DNA of 64,000 nt from Gp6-AA40 sp035492455 (GTDB taxonomy: Bacteria > Acidobacteriota > Vicinamibacteria > Vicinamibacterales > UBA2999): positions 1 to 64,000 of the forward strand of contig DATJJE010000003.1 in the NCBI GenBank assembly GCA_035492455.1, in the 5' to 3' direction. Both the position numbers and the translations under genes were made by a program. Below the pieces are notes generated by a model. That model was not told the origin of the DNA, made no database searches, and saw only the letters and a list, made by a program, of their open reading frames with translations. Every line of letters begins with the position of its first letter. Position 1 is the first letter of the stretch. Positions 7,702 to 16,984 of the stretch are shown here, one piece after another.

Positions 7702-8601
7702 ATGGGCATCTCCCGACGCTCGGCGCTGAAGGCGCTCGTCACCGCGGGGTCGGCGTCGGCTGCAGCGGCGCTGCCCAACTTGACCGCCGACGCCGCGGTA
7801 CTGCCCGCGCCGCGGCCGGACGCGGTAGGCCTGCTCTACGATGCGACCCTCTGCATCGGCTGCAAAGCGTGCGTCGTCGCCTGCGCCGATGCGAACAACC
7901 TGCAGCGTGACACTGCCTGGTCTGACGGCAAGTGGCAGGCGCCGCTCGATCTGAACGCCAACACCAAGAACATCATCAAGCTCTACGAGGACGGCTCACA
8001 AAGCTCGTTCGTCAAGCAGCAATGCATGCACTGCCTCGATCCCGCCTGCGCCAACGCCTGCATGCTCGGCGCGCTGAAGAAGACCGAATTCGGGATTGTC
8101 AGCTACGACCCGACGTACTGCGTCGGCTGCCGCTACTGCGAGATGGCGTGTCCGTTCAACGTGCCGAAGTTCGAATGGACCAACGCCTTCACGCCGAAGA
8201 TCGTGAAATGCGAGTTGTGTCGCCATCGGCTGGCCGAAGGCAAGGAGCCGGCGTGCACTGAAGTCTGCCCGCGCAGGGCAGTCATCTTCGGCAAACGCGC
8301 CGACCTGCTGAAGGAAGCACATCGACGAATCGACACGGCGGAGCGTGGCCGGTACATCAATCATGTTTACGGCGAGACCGAAGCAGGCGGCACACAGTGC
8401 CTGTATCTGTCGCACGTTCCGTTCGACAAGATCGGGCTGCCGGATTACGGCCCGGTGCCAATTCCGAATACGCAGCGGACATTGCAGCACGGCATCTATC
8501 AGGGCTTTGTTGCCCCGATGGTCCTTTACGGCGCGCTCGCGACTGTCATGATTCGCAACCGCAAGGCGCGCGCGTCCGCTGACTCCGAGGAGGCAGCCTG
8601 A
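7702..8601 (+). CDS. hybA: hydrogenase ferredoxin-like subunit HybA
   Basis: 299 residues. The ATG at 7702 follows AAGGAG and the upstream stop by four bases. A Tat signal (ISRRSALKALVTAG) is followed by four ferredoxin-type cysteine groups: CIGCKACVVAC, CMHCLDPACANAC, CVGCRYCEMAC and CELCRHR...CTEVC. This indicates four 4Fe-4S clusters. A C-terminal hydrophobic stretch (about 270-287) anchors it in the membrane. HybA-type proteins carry electrons between the small subunit and the integral quinone-reactive HybB. The gene order matches Hyb-type hydrogenases, where HybA and HybB replace the cytochrome b of other group 1 enzymes. Confidence 0.93.
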   Translation: MGISRRSALKALVTAGSASAAAALPNLTADAAVLPAPRPDAVGLLYDATLCIGCKACVVACADANNLQRDTAWSDGKWQAPLDLNANTKNIIKLYEDGSQSSFVKQQCMHCLDPACANACMLGALKKTEFGIVSYDPTYCVGCRYCEMACPFNVPKFEWTNAFTPKIVKCELCRHRLAEGKEPACTEVCPRRAVIFGKRADLLKEAHRRIDTAERGRYINHVYGETEAGGTQCLYLSHVPFDKIGLPDYGPVPIPNTQRTLQHGIYQGFVAPMVLYGALATVMIRNRKARASADSEEAA

Positions 8602-9815
8602 TGAGCCCGCACGCACATGCGGCGCACCCGGACACCGGCCCGATTTCCGGACCGCTGCTGACGAGAGAAACGATGGCAATCGGTGTGGTCGCTGCAATCG
8701 GCCTGCTCGCCATCTTCTACCGATTCCTGTTCGGCCTCGGCGCGGTGACGGCGCTGAACGACGGCTATCCATGGGGCTTGTGGATAGCCTTCGACGTCGT
8801 CATCGGCACCGCGCTCGCGTGCGGCGGGTATGCAATGGCGCTGCTCGTCTACATCGCCAATCACGGCGAGTACCACCCACTGGTGCGGCCGGCCCTCGTC
8901 ACGAGTGCCTTCGGCTACACGATCGCCGGCGCATCAGTGGTACTCGACGTCGGCCGTTACTGGGCGCTCTGGCGGGTACCGCTCTATTTCTGGCACTGGA
9001 ACGTCAACTCGGTGCTGCTCGAAGTGGCGCTCTGCATCATGGCTTACGTGCTTGTGGCGTGGCTCGAGCTGTCGCCCGCATTCCTCGAGCGCGGCCTCAC
9101 CGCCTCGTCACCTCGCGTTCGCCGCTTCAGCGCCTGGGCGCAGCCGCTCCTCAATCGGGCGCTGCTGTGGATCATCGCGCTCGGCCTGCTGCTGCCGACG
9201 ATGCATCAGTCGTCGCTCGGATCACTGATGCTGCTGTCGGGACCACGCCTGCATCCACTGTGGAACACGCCGCTGCTGCCGCTCCTGTTCCTCGTGTCGT
9301 GCATCGGCATGGGCTATGGCGCGGTCGTCATGGAGGGCGCGATCTCGTCGCTGTGGCTCAATCGGGAGCCGGAGCGCGAGATGCTGGCAGGGATTGGCCG
9401 CACCGTCGTGCCGGTGCTCGTCTTCTACGTGCTGCTGCGTGTGTTCGACCTCGTGTGGCGCGGCCAACTCGACGCGCTGTTCGCCCTGGATCACTACAGC
9501 GTCATGGCGCTGATGGAGCTCGCGTTGTTCGTCGCTGCGCCCCTGATGCTGTTGTCGACTCGACAGCGGCGTGACATGGGGAATCTGTTCCGCGCGGCGA
9601 TGGTGCTGTTGCTCGCTGGCAGTCTCTACCGCATCGACACGTTCCTCGTGGCATTCAACCCGGGTCCGCACTGGGCCTATTTCCCAAGCCTGGGCGAGAT
9701 CGCAATTACCTCCGGGTTGGTGGCGATCGAAATCCTCGGCTACATCGTCATGGTCAGGTTCTTCCCGATTCTGACCGCGCAGCGGCCGCCCAGACCGTCG
9801 CTGACGGCCGCGTAA
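8601..9815 (+). CDS. hybB: hydrogenase integral membrane subunit HybB (NrfD/PsrC family)
   Basis: 404 residues. The ATG overlaps the hybA stop by one base (TGATG). The protein has about nine to ten membrane helices, beginning with MAIGVVAAIGLLAIFYRFLF. It contains YPWGLWIAFDVVIGTALACGGY, typical of the NrfD/PsrC/HybB family, which binds quinone without haem. It exchanges electrons between HybA and the membrane quinone pool, with possible coupling to proton movement. No haem-ligand pattern of a cytochrome b was noticed. Confidence 0.92.
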   Translation: MSPHAHAAHPDTGPISGPLLTRETMAIGVVAAIGLLAIFYRFLFGLGAVTALNDGYPWGLWIAFDVVIGTALACGGYAMALLVYIANHGEYHPLVRPALVTSAFGYTIAGASVVLDVGRYWALWRVPLYFWHWNVNSVLLEVALCIMAYVLVAWLELSPAFLERGLTASSPRVRRFSAWAQPLLNRALLWIIALGLLLPTMHQSSLGSLMLLSGPRLHPLWNTPLLPLLFLVSCIGMGYGAVVMEGAISSLWLNREPEREMLAGIGRTVVPVLVFYVLLRVFDLVWRGQLDALFALDHYSVMALMELALFVAAPLMLLSTRQRRDMGNLFRAAMVLLLAGSLYRIDTFLVAFNPGPHWAYFPSLGEIAITSGLVAIEILGYIVMVRFFPILTAQRPPRPSLTAA

Positions 9816-9825
9816 GGAGCAGCGT

Positions 9826-11523
9826 ATGGCAAGAATCACCATCGACCCGGTCACCCGCATCGAAGGTCATCTGCGGGTCGATGCGCAGGTTGACGGCGGG
9901 CGCGTGACCAAGGCGTGGTCGTCAGGCCAGATGTTCCGCGGCATCGAACGTATGCTGCAGGGACGCGACCCGCGCGAAGCGTGGCTCTTCACGCAGCGGT
10001 TCTGCGGCGTCTGCACGACGGTCCACGCGGTCACGTCCGTCCGCGCCGTCGAAAACGCCCTCCACATGGAAGTGCCGCTCAACGCACAGTACATACGCAA
10101 CCTGATCGTCGCCGCACATGCGATGCACGACCACGTGGTGCACTTCTATCACCTGTCGGCGCTCGACTGGGTCGACGTGGTGTCGGCGCTGAAAGCCGAT
10201 GCAGCCAAGGCGTCACAGCTGGCCGAAAGCCTGTCGCCGTGGCCGCACAACAGCCGCCGGGAGATGCAGGCCGTCAAGGACAAGCTGAAGGCGTTCGTGG
10301 ACGGCGGACAGCTCGGCCCATTCACCAACGGCTACTGGGGTCACCCGGCGATGAAGCTCCCGCCCGAAGTGAACCTGCTTGCGGTCTCGCATTATCTCCA
10401 GGCGCTCGACTATCAGCGCAAGGCGAACCAGATCGTCGCCATTCTCGGCAGCAAGACGCCGCACATCCAGAACCTGCAAGTCGGCGGTGTCGCCAACGCG
10501 ATCAACCTGGACAACGAAGCGACCCTGAACATGGCGAAGCTCTATGCCGTCAAGGATCTGATCGACGAGGTGAAGACTTTCGTTGAGCAGGTCTACTTCG
10601 TCGACGTCTGTGCGGTGGGCGCCATGTATCCGGACTGGTTCGGCTACGGCAAAGGCGTTACCAACTATCTGTCCGTACCCGATCTGCCGCTCGACACGAA
10701 AGGCACGAAGTTCGACCTGCCGGGCGGCACGATCATGAACGGCGACTTGTCGACAGTGCGCGAAATCAAATCGTTTGACGAACCGTACTTCCGCGACAAC
10801 GTCTCAGAGTCGATCGCGCACGCGTGGTACGACGGCGACTGGCAGCGGCATCCCTGGGAAGAGGAAACCGAACCCAAATGGTCGAAGTTCGATGACGATG
10901 GCAAGTATTCGTGGGTAAAAGCGCCGCGGTTCGAGGGCAAGCCGATGCAGGTCGGCCCGCTCGCGCAGGTGCTCGTCGGCTTCGCCCTCGGCCACGAACC
11001 GACCGTGCGCTGGGCGAAGAAGACGCTCGACACAGCAGGATCGGTCGCCGGCGTGACGCTCGGACCGGAGATTCTGCATTCAACCCTAGGCCGTCATGCG
11101 GCGCGCATGATTCGCACCTGCGTGATCGCCGAGCTTGCAGAGAAGCACTGGAAGCTGCTCGCGGACAACATCGGCGGAGGCGACGTGGCGATCTTCAACC
11201 CGCCGTCCTTCCCTGATGGCGAGCAGCGCGGCTTTGGCTTCCACGAGGCGCCCCGAGGAACGCTGTCTCACTTCGTCGTGATCCGCGACGGCAAGATCCA
11301 TAACTACCAGGCGGTTGTTCCCTCGACCTGGAATGCGGGGCCGCGCGACGGACAGAATCAGCCCGGTCCGTACGAAGCATCACTTGTCGGCACCCCGGTC
11401 GCCAACGCGGAACTGCCGCTCGAACTGCTGCGAACCATTCATTCGTTCGATCCGTGCCTGGCGTGCGCCATCCATACGATGGATCCCGACGGCCGCGAGA
11501 TCGCGAAGGTGAAGGTGCTTTGA
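9826..11523 (+). CDS. hybC: [NiFe]-hydrogenase large subunit
   Basis: 565 residues. The L1 motif RFCGVCTTVH contributes C60 and C63, and the L2 motif DPCLACAIH contributes C544 and C547; these are the four Ni-Fe ligands. H550 is the processing site, leaving a 15-residue C-terminal tail to be removed by the protease encoded next. RIEGH near the N-terminus is also typical. The protein has no signal of its own and would be exported with the Tat-bearing small subunit. GGAGCAGCGT lies before the ATG. With HybA and HybB neighbours it fits the Hyb (1c-like) branch, but exact subgrouping needs phylogeny. Confidence 0.95.
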   Translation: MARITIDPVTRIEGHLRVDAQVDGGRVTKAWSSGQMFRGIERMLQGRDPREAWLFTQRFCGVCTTVHAVTSVRAVENALHMEVPLNAQYIRNLIVAAHAMHDHVVHFYHLSALDWVDVVSALKADAAKASQLAESLSPWPHNSRREMQAVKDKLKAFVDGGQLGPFTNGYWGHPAMKLPPEVNLLAVSHYLQALDYQRKANQIVAILGSKTPHIQNLQVGGVANAINLDNEATLNMAKLYAVKDLIDEVKTFVEQVYFVDVCAVGAMYPDWFGYGKGVTNYLSVPDLPLDTKGTKFDLPGGTIMNGDLSTVREIKSFDEPYFRDNVSESIAHAWYDGDWQRHPWEEETEPKWSKFDDDGKYSWVKAPRFEGKPMQVGPLAQVLVGFALGHEPTVRWAKKTLDTAGSVAGVTLGPEILHSTLGRHAARMIRTCVIAELAEKHWKLLADNIGGGDVAIFNPPSFPDGEQRGFGFHEAPRGTLSHFVVIRDGKIHNYQAVVPSTWNAGPRDGQNQPGPYEASLVGTPVANAELPLELLRTIHSFDPCLACAIHTMDPDGREIAKVKVL

Positions 11524-11524
11524 C

Positions 11525-12055
11525 GTGGCCGACCTCGACATACGCATTCTCGGCCTCGGCAACGTCCTGATGGGCGACGACGGGTTTGGACCCTTCGTCG
11601 TCGAGGCGATTGCGGCAGGTTATGAACTGCCGCCCAACGTCTCGGTAATCGATCTCGGAACGCCGGGGCTCGATCTCACGCCCTTTCTGAGCGGGTCCGA
11701 TGTCGCGATCATCGTCGATACCGTACGCGCGGAAGGCAGTCCCGGCGACCTCCGGATTTACCGCCGTGAGGACCTGTTCAAGCATGGACCGCCGATGCGT
11801 CTCGGCCCGCACGACCCAGGGCTGGCGCAGACGCTGTTGACGCTCGAATTCGCCGGTTGCGCGCCCAGAGAGGTGATTCTCATTGGCGCCATCCCGCAAA
11901 CGATGGCGCCGTGCGGGCGGCTGACGCCCGCGCTGCGGAATGCGGTTCCCGAGGCGTTGCAGGCGATCGTGCGTGAACTCGAGTCGCTTGGTGTCTCGGC
12001 TCCATGGCCTCGGTCGGCGCTTCCAGTGACGCCGTGGTGGGAACGCGTGGCCTGA
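11525..12055 (+). CDS. hybD: hydrogenase maturation endopeptidase (HybD/HyaD family)
   Basis: 176 residues, beginning with a GTG two bases after the large-subunit stop. ILGLGNVLMGDDGFGPFVVEA is the family signature; the GNxLxxDDGxG acidic residue helps recognise Ni. HDPGLAQTLLT supplies the conserved His of the second metal-sensing region. It removes the 15-residue tail from the large subunit once the Ni-Fe site is loaded. Its position immediately after the large subunit fits this role. Confidence 0.92.
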   Translation: MADLDIRILGLGNVLMGDDGFGPFVVEAIAAGYELPPNVSVIDLGTPGLDLTPFLSGSDVAIIVDTVRAEGSPGDLRIYRREDLFKHGPPMRLGPHDPGLAQTLLTLEFAGCAPREVILIGAIPQTMAPCGRLTPALRNAVPEALQAIVRELESLGVSAPWPRSALPVTPWWERVA

Positions 12056-12213
12056 TCCACTTCCGTCAGGTGACGCGGACTTTTCCGCGGCGGCCGGGAT
12101 TTCCCGCGTCGTTGTTCCTGGCAATTCAACGAAGTGCGTCGGATCGTGCCTGTTTCGCGCACCGCGTTCGTTTTTGCAGCGGCACTGGCCTTGCCCCTCC
12201 GGCTGACAATGCC

Positions 12214-14505
12214 ATGGTCGTCGAAGTGAGGGAAGGACGCCGCATCGAATTGCGCGGAACGGTGCAGGGCGTCGGCATGCGGCCGTGGATCTACCGGGTC
12301 GCTCACGATCACGGTGTCACCGGCCGCGTGTGGAATCAGGGCAACGGCGTCACCATCAAGGCGTTCGGCGACGGCGGCACCCTCGATTCCTTTGTCAATG
12401 CGCTGAAGTCGACGGCGCCGCCCGCGGCCGTCATCGAGGCTCTGGAGACGACGAGCATCGATCTGGAAGAGTCCGGCGAGTTCAGCATCATCGACAGCAG
12501 CCGCGGCGATGGCCGACGCGTGTCCATCCCGCCCGATTTGGCGACGTGTGATGAATGCGCGGCCGAAATCTTCGACCGCACCAACCGCCGATATCGTTAT
12601 CCGTTCACCAACTGCACCAATTGCGGTCCTCGCTTCACCATCGCGACGGATGTGCCCTACGACCGTCCCGCCACGACGATGGCGCCGTTTCGGATGTGCG
12701 CGCTGTGTCAGCGCGAGTATGACGATCCCGCCAACCGGCGGTTTCATGCGCAGCCGAACGCGTGTCCCGTGTGCGGTCCGCGGCTGACGGCGTTGCTGCC
12801 CGACGGCCAATGCGTTGACACTGTCGATCCCCTCACCTTTGCCGCCGCTGAGATCGCAGCCGGCCATATCGTCGCGCTGAAGGGCATCGGCGGATTTCAC
12901 CTCGCCTGCGACGCGCTTCTTTCGCCTGCCGTCGCGCGCCTGCGCCGGCGCAAGCATCGCGACGAGAAACCGTTCGCGGTGATGGTGCGCGACCTTGCTG
13001 CCGCCGAACGTGTCGGCGTGCTCGACGAGGCGGCGCGGCGACTGCTGATGTCCACGGAGCGGCCGATCGTGCTCGTGCCGCGCCGCGAGGGAGCACCTGT
13101 CGCCGAGGAGGTCGCACCGGGCAATCCGCTGATTGGTCTGATGCTGCCGTACACGCCGCTGCACCACCTGCTGCTCGCGGATGCGGCCAGGCCGCTGGTG
13201 ATGACATCAGGAAATCTGTCGGAAGAACCGATCGCCTATCGCAATGACGACGCGGTCGAACGGCTCGGCGACATTGCCGACCTCCTGCTGGTGCACGACC
13301 GGGAGATCATGACGCGGTGCGATGACTCGGTGATGCGCACCGTCGCCGGCGCGCCGATGGTGATCCGGCGCTCACGTGGATTCGTGCCGCGTGCGGTTTC
13401 CCTGCGAACACCTGTCGCCGTGCCGGTTCTCGGATGCGGAGCGCTGCTGAAGAACACGTTCTGTATCGCCCACCGCGATCGCGCCTGGCTCGGTCCGCAT
13501 ATCGGTGACCTCGAGAACGTCGAAACCTACGAGGCGTATCAGGACGCCATCGCGCGCATGGAACGGTTCCTCGGTATCCGCGGCGAGGTTATTGCGCACG
13601 ACCTGCATCCTGACTACCTGTCCACACGCTACGCGCACGAGCGCGGCGGACGGACCGTGGCCGTGCAGCACCACCACGCGCACGTCGTAAGCGCGATCGC
13701 CGAGCATCACCTCGAGGGACCCGTGATTGGCGTGGCCTTCGATGGAACCGGCTATGGCACGGATGACACCGCATGGGGAGGCGAATGTCTCGTCGGCGAC
13801 GCTGCCGGCGTCAGCCGCATTGCGACGTTCAGGCCGGTGCCGCTTGCAGGCGGCGACACGGCGATCAGACAACCGTGGCGAATCGCGCTGGCGCTGCTTG
13901 AGGACGCGCTCAACGGCGCCGCACCTCTCGATTGCCTCCGCCTGTTCGATCACGTTTCAGCGGCCGCGGTAGCGACGGTGCAGCAGATGCTGACGTCACG
14001 TCTCAACACGCCGCTTGCGCGTGGCGTCGGCCGCTACTTCGACGGCTTCGGCGCGCTCGCGCTCGCGCGATCGGTCGCGCGTTATGAAGGTCAGATCGCC
14101 TTCGATTTCAACATGGTGCTCGATGCACGCGAATCGCGTGCCTACGACTACGACATCGATCGCTCGGTCGATCCGATCGAAATCGATCTGCGTTCGGCCG
14201 TGCACGCAGTGGTCGAGGATCTTCTCGACGGGGCTGCCGCCGCGACCATCTCAGCGCAATTCCACAACACCATCATCGCGGCGACCGCGGCGATGGTGCG
14301 TGAAGCCGCAACCTTGCTCGGCGCGCATCCCTGTCCGCCGGTCGTCCTGACCGGCGGCTGCTTCCAGAACGCGCGCCTCGCCGAAGGGGTGCTGGCTGCG
14401 CTCGCGCCCAACTGCAACGTCTACCTGCATCGCGAGGTGCCGCCCGGTGACGGCGGGATCGCGCTCGGCCAGGCTGTCGTCGCCGCCGCACTGCTGGAGG
14501 ACTGA
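12214..14505 (+). CDS. hypF: HypF carbamoyltransferase, cyanide-ligand synthesis
   Basis: 763 residues from the ATG at 12214, the usual HypF length; the frame opens at 12004, but that extension is not HypF-like and overlaps hybD. Domains in order: acylphosphatase (RIELRGTVQGVGMRPWIYRVA, about 10-95), two zinc-finger groups (CDECAAEIF...NCTNCGPRF and CALCQREYD...ACPVCGPRL), a YrdC-like domain (about 205-385) and a Kae1-like carbamoyltransferase domain with HHHAHVVSAIAEH. It makes the carbamoyl group from carbamoyl phosphate and ATP and passes it to the HypE C-terminal Cys. A 158-bp gap separates it from hybD, in which I see no gene. Confidence 0.94.
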   Translation: MVVEVREGRRIELRGTVQGVGMRPWIYRVAHDHGVTGRVWNQGNGVTIKAFGDGGTLDSFVNALKSTAPPAAVIEALETTSIDLEESGEFSIIDSSRGDGRRVSIPPDLATCDECAAEIFDRTNRRYRYPFTNCTNCGPRFTIATDVPYDRPATTMAPFRMCALCQREYDDPANRRFHAQPNACPVCGPRLTALLPDGQCVDTVDPLTFAAAEIAAGHIVALKGIGGFHLACDALLSPAVARLRRRKHRDEKPFAVMVRDLAAAERVGVLDEAARRLLMSTERPIVLVPRREGAPVAEEVAPGNPLIGLMLPYTPLHHLLLADAARPLVMTSGNLSEEPIAYRNDDAVERLGDIADLLLVHDREIMTRCDDSVMRTVAGAPMVIRRSRGFVPRAVSLRTPVAVPVLGCGALLKNTFCIAHRDRAWLGPHIGDLENVETYEAYQDAIARMERFLGIRGEVIAHDLHPDYLSTRYAHERGGRTVAVQHHHAHVVSAIAEHHLEGPVIGVAFDGTGYGTDDTAWGGECLVGDAAGVSRIATFRPVPLAGGDTAIRQPWRIALALLEDALNGAAPLDCLRLFDHVSAAAVATVQQMLTSRLNTPLARGVGRYFDGFGALALARSVARYEGQIAFDFNMVLDARESRAYDYDIDRSVDPIEIDLRSAVHAVVEDLLDGAAAATISAQFHNTIIAATAAMVREAATLLGAHPCPPVVLTGGCFQNARLAEGVLAALAPNCNVYLHREVPPGDGGIALGQAVVAAALLED

Positions 14506-14509
14506 AGCC

Positions 14510-14818
14510 ATGTGTCTGGGTGTACCTGGGCGAATCGTTGCCATCGACGGCCTCGTCGCCGTCGTCGACTTCTGGGGCATGCGCCGCGAGGTGCGGCTCG
14601 AGCTCGTCGACCAGTCCGTTGCAGTCGGTGACTACATCCTCAATCACGTCGGCTACGCCATCAGGCGCATTCCCGAAAGCGATATCCAGGGGACGCTCGA
14701 TTTGTACGAGCAGTTGCTGCGCGAGGCTGGCGGCGGGGATCTCATGGCCGCCGATGTTCGCGCCGAGCTTGCCGCCTCGGAGCGACAGCGAGTCGATGGG
14801 AAGAACAATGGCCGGTGA
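14510..14818 (+). CDS. hypC: HypC hydrogenase assembly chaperone
   Basis: 102 residues, starting four bases after the hypF stop. MCLGVPGRIVAIDG has the essential Cys 2 used to carry the Fe(CN)2CO unit with HypD. VGDYILNHVGYAI is the second conserved block. The protein is somewhat longer than the usual 75-95 residues because of a charged tail after residue 70. Its 3' end overlaps hypD by 11 bp. Confidence 0.93.
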   Translation: MCLGVPGRIVAIDGLVAVVDFWGMRREVRLELVDQSVAVGDYILNHVGYAIRRIPESDIQGTLDLYEQLLREAGGGDLMAADVRAELAASERQRVDGKNNGR

Positions 14819-15953
14819 TCCGCTCAAGTTTCGCGATCCGGCACGCGCCAGAGCGCTGACGTCCGCGCTCGAACGTGTCACGGCCGACATCGGCCGCGAG
14901 GTCTCCGTGATGCACGTGTGCGGCAGTCACGAGCAGGCGATCGCACGGTTCGGTCTGCGCGCGACGTTCCCGAAAGATCTCAACGTGATCATGGGCCCCG
15001 GCTGCCCGGTATGTATCACCGACGTGCCGGAAATCGATGAGGCGATCGCGCTCGCCCGCCAGGGTGTGCATATCGCCACATATGGCGACATGCTCCGCGT
15101 TCCCGGCAGCTCACGCTCGCTGGCGGATGCGCAGGCTGAGGGCGGTCGTATCCATGTTGTCTACAGCATCCGCCAGGCGCTCGACCTCGCACGCACGCTG
15201 CAGGATCAGGTGGTTTTCTTCGCCACCGGATTTGAAACGACCGCCGTCACAACGGCGGCTGTCATTCTCGGCGAGGTGCCCGGCAACTTCTCCGTCTTGT
15301 CCGCGCACAAATACATCCCACCTGTCATGGAAATCGTCGCGGAAATGCCGGGCACGCGTGTGGAAGGATTCCTGGCCGCCGGCCACGCCGCCGCGATCAC
15401 CGGCTGGGGCATCTTCGAGGCGTTCGTCAAAGAGCACGACATACCGGTGGTCGTCGCCGGCTTCGAGCCGCTCGACATCCTCGCAGGCCTGCTCCGCCTC
15501 GTAGAGCTCGTACGCGACGGCGACCGCGTCGTGGTCAACGCGTTTCCACGGTGCGTGACGCGCGACGGCAACCTGCGCGCGCAGGACCAGCTGTGGAAAG
15601 TGTTTCGACCGATCGGCGGACGATGGCGCGGCATCGCGCACGTGCCGAACGGCAATCTGCGCCTGCGCGACGAGTGGGCGCACGTCGACGCACGCAAACG
15701 TTTCCGGATCGATCTGGCCACCGTCTGGGATCAGGCACCCCCGACCCTCGCCCACCAATGCATCTGCGGCGACATCATGGCGGGCATCTCCTCGCCGAAT
15801 GACTGTCCGCTCTTCGGTCATGCGTGCCTGCCGGATTCGCCTGTCGGCGCCTGCATGGTCAGCAGCGAAGGCACATGCCGTATCTGGCATCAGTACGGTG
15901 GCGGCGGTCCGAATCTCTCGACCTACGGGGCGATGTGCGAGGTGCGCCGATGA
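14808..15953 (+). CDS. hypD: HypD iron-sulfur maturation protein
   Basis: 381 residues from the ATG at 14808, which lies within the end of hypC; a second in-frame ATG at 14796 is possible. C38 in HVCGSHEQAIARFGLR and C66/C69 in GPGCPVCITD are the conserved cysteines for Fe(CN)2CO assembly. The C-terminal CICGDIMAGISSP...CPLFGHACLP...GACMVSSEGTCRIW region holds the 4Fe-4S ligands. HypD works with HypC as scaffold for the iron centre. The stop overlaps hypE as ATGA. Confidence 0.94.
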   Translation: MAGDPLKFRDPARARALTSALERVTADIGREVSVMHVCGSHEQAIARFGLRATFPKDLNVIMGPGCPVCITDVPEIDEAIALARQGVHIATYGDMLRVPGSSRSLADAQAEGGRIHVVYSIRQALDLARTLQDQVVFFATGFETTAVTTAAVILGEVPGNFSVLSAHKYIPPVMEIVAEMPGTRVEGFLAAGHAAAITGWGIFEAFVKEHDIPVVVAGFEPLDILAGLLRLVELVRDGDRVVVNAFPRCVTRDGNLRAQDQLWKVFRPIGGRWRGIAHVPNGNLRLRDEWAHVDARKRFRIDLATVWDQAPPTLAHQCICGDIMAGISSPNDCPLFGHACLPDSPVGACMVSSEGTCRIWHQYGGGGPNLSTYGAMCEVRR

Positions 15954-16984
15954 GGACCACCCTTGCGGATGAACGTGTCCTGATGAAGCACGGCGCAGGT
16001 GGACGCGCGATGCGCCGCCTGATCGAAGAGGTCATGACGGTCGGCCTGGCCGAAGGGCTCAAGCCGGGCGATCTCGGCCTGAACGCCATGGACGATGGCG
16101 CTGCGATCAGGATTGGGGATCGATGGCTGGTGATGACCACCGACTCGCACGTCGTGCAGCCGATCTTCTTTCCCGGCGGCGATATCGGGCGGCTCGCCGT
16201 CTCCGGCACGGTCAATGACCTGTCGATGATGGGCGCAACCGAGGTGCTCGGCCTGACGTGCGCCGTCGTCATCGAAGAGGGCTTTTCGCGCGCGGACCTG
16301 ATTCGCATCCAGCAGTCGATGCGTTCAGCAGCGATCGAGGCGAACGCACCGATCGTGACCGGCGACACAAAGGTGATGGGACGCGGTGAACTCGACGGCA
16401 TCCTCCTGAATACGACCGGCGTCGCGATTACCGAGCACGTCGTCACCGATGCCGGGTTGCGGCCCGGCGACCACATCCTTCTCACCGGCGCGATTGCCAA
16501 TCACGGCTTCGCGGTGATGACCGCGCGTCATTCGCTGCAGCTCGAGGGCAACCTCGTCTCCGACGTCGCACCGCTCAACGGTCTCATTCGGAACGTTCTC
16601 GCTGCCGGCGGTCGCCACGTCGTGGCAATGAAGGACCCGACGCGTGGCGGCGTGTCGAGCGCGCTGCACGAGATGGCGGCGAAGGCGAACGTCACAATCG
16701 TGCTCGAGGAAGCCGCCGTGCCCGTGACCGACGAAGCGCGGGCGGTGAGCGAATTGCTCGGCATCGATCCGCTGCACGTCGCCAACGAAGGGAAAGCGGT
16801 CATCGGCGTCCGACCATCCGTAGCGAACGCGGTGCTGAACGCCTTGCGTGCGCATCCGCTCGGTCGTGACGCGGCCATCGTCGGACGTGTCGTTGAAGGC
16901 AGACCATGCGTTGTGCTCGATACCGGTGTGGGGCGACGCCTTCTGGTGGAGCCAGAGGGCGAACCTCTGCCACGCATATGCTGA
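15950..16984 (+). CDS. hypE: HypE, thiocarbamate dehydratase making the CN ligand
   Basis: 344 residues. The ATG overlaps the hypD stop (ATGA), which fixes the start. LMKHGAGGRAMRRLI and DDGAAIRIGDRWLVMTTDSH are typical of the PurM/HypE ATP-binding fold, and GDTKVMGRGELDGI is a further signature. The protein ends in PRIC, giving the C-terminal Cys that is carbamoylated by HypF and then dehydrated to thiocyanate. It overlaps the next gene by 7 bp. Confidence 0.95.
   Translation: MRTTLADERVLMKHGAGGRAMRRLIEEVMTVGLAEGLKPGDLGLNAMDDGAAIRIGDRWLVMTTDSHVVQPIFFPGGDIGRLAVSGTVNDLSMMGATEVLGLTCAVVIEEGFSRADLIRIQQSMRSAAIEANAPIVTGDTKVMGRGELDGILLNTTGVAITEHVVTDAGLRPGDHILLTGAIANHGFAVMTARHSLQLEGNLVSDVAPLNGLIRNVLAAGGRHVVAMKDPTRGGVSSALHEMAAKANVTIVLEEAAVPVTDEARAVSELLGIDPLHVANEGKAVIGVRPSVANAVLNALRAHPLGRDAAIVGRVVEGRPCVVLDTGVGRRLLVEPEGEPLPRIC

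Noticed and set aside
12004..12213. Longer HypF start at 12004
   Set aside because: It would overlap hybD and add 70 residues unlike any HypF. The acylphosphatase domain begins right after the ATG at 12214.
11758..13167. A 469-codon minus-strand frame over hybD and hypF
   Set aside because: It overlaps two well-supported genes on the other strand and has no family match or ribosome site.
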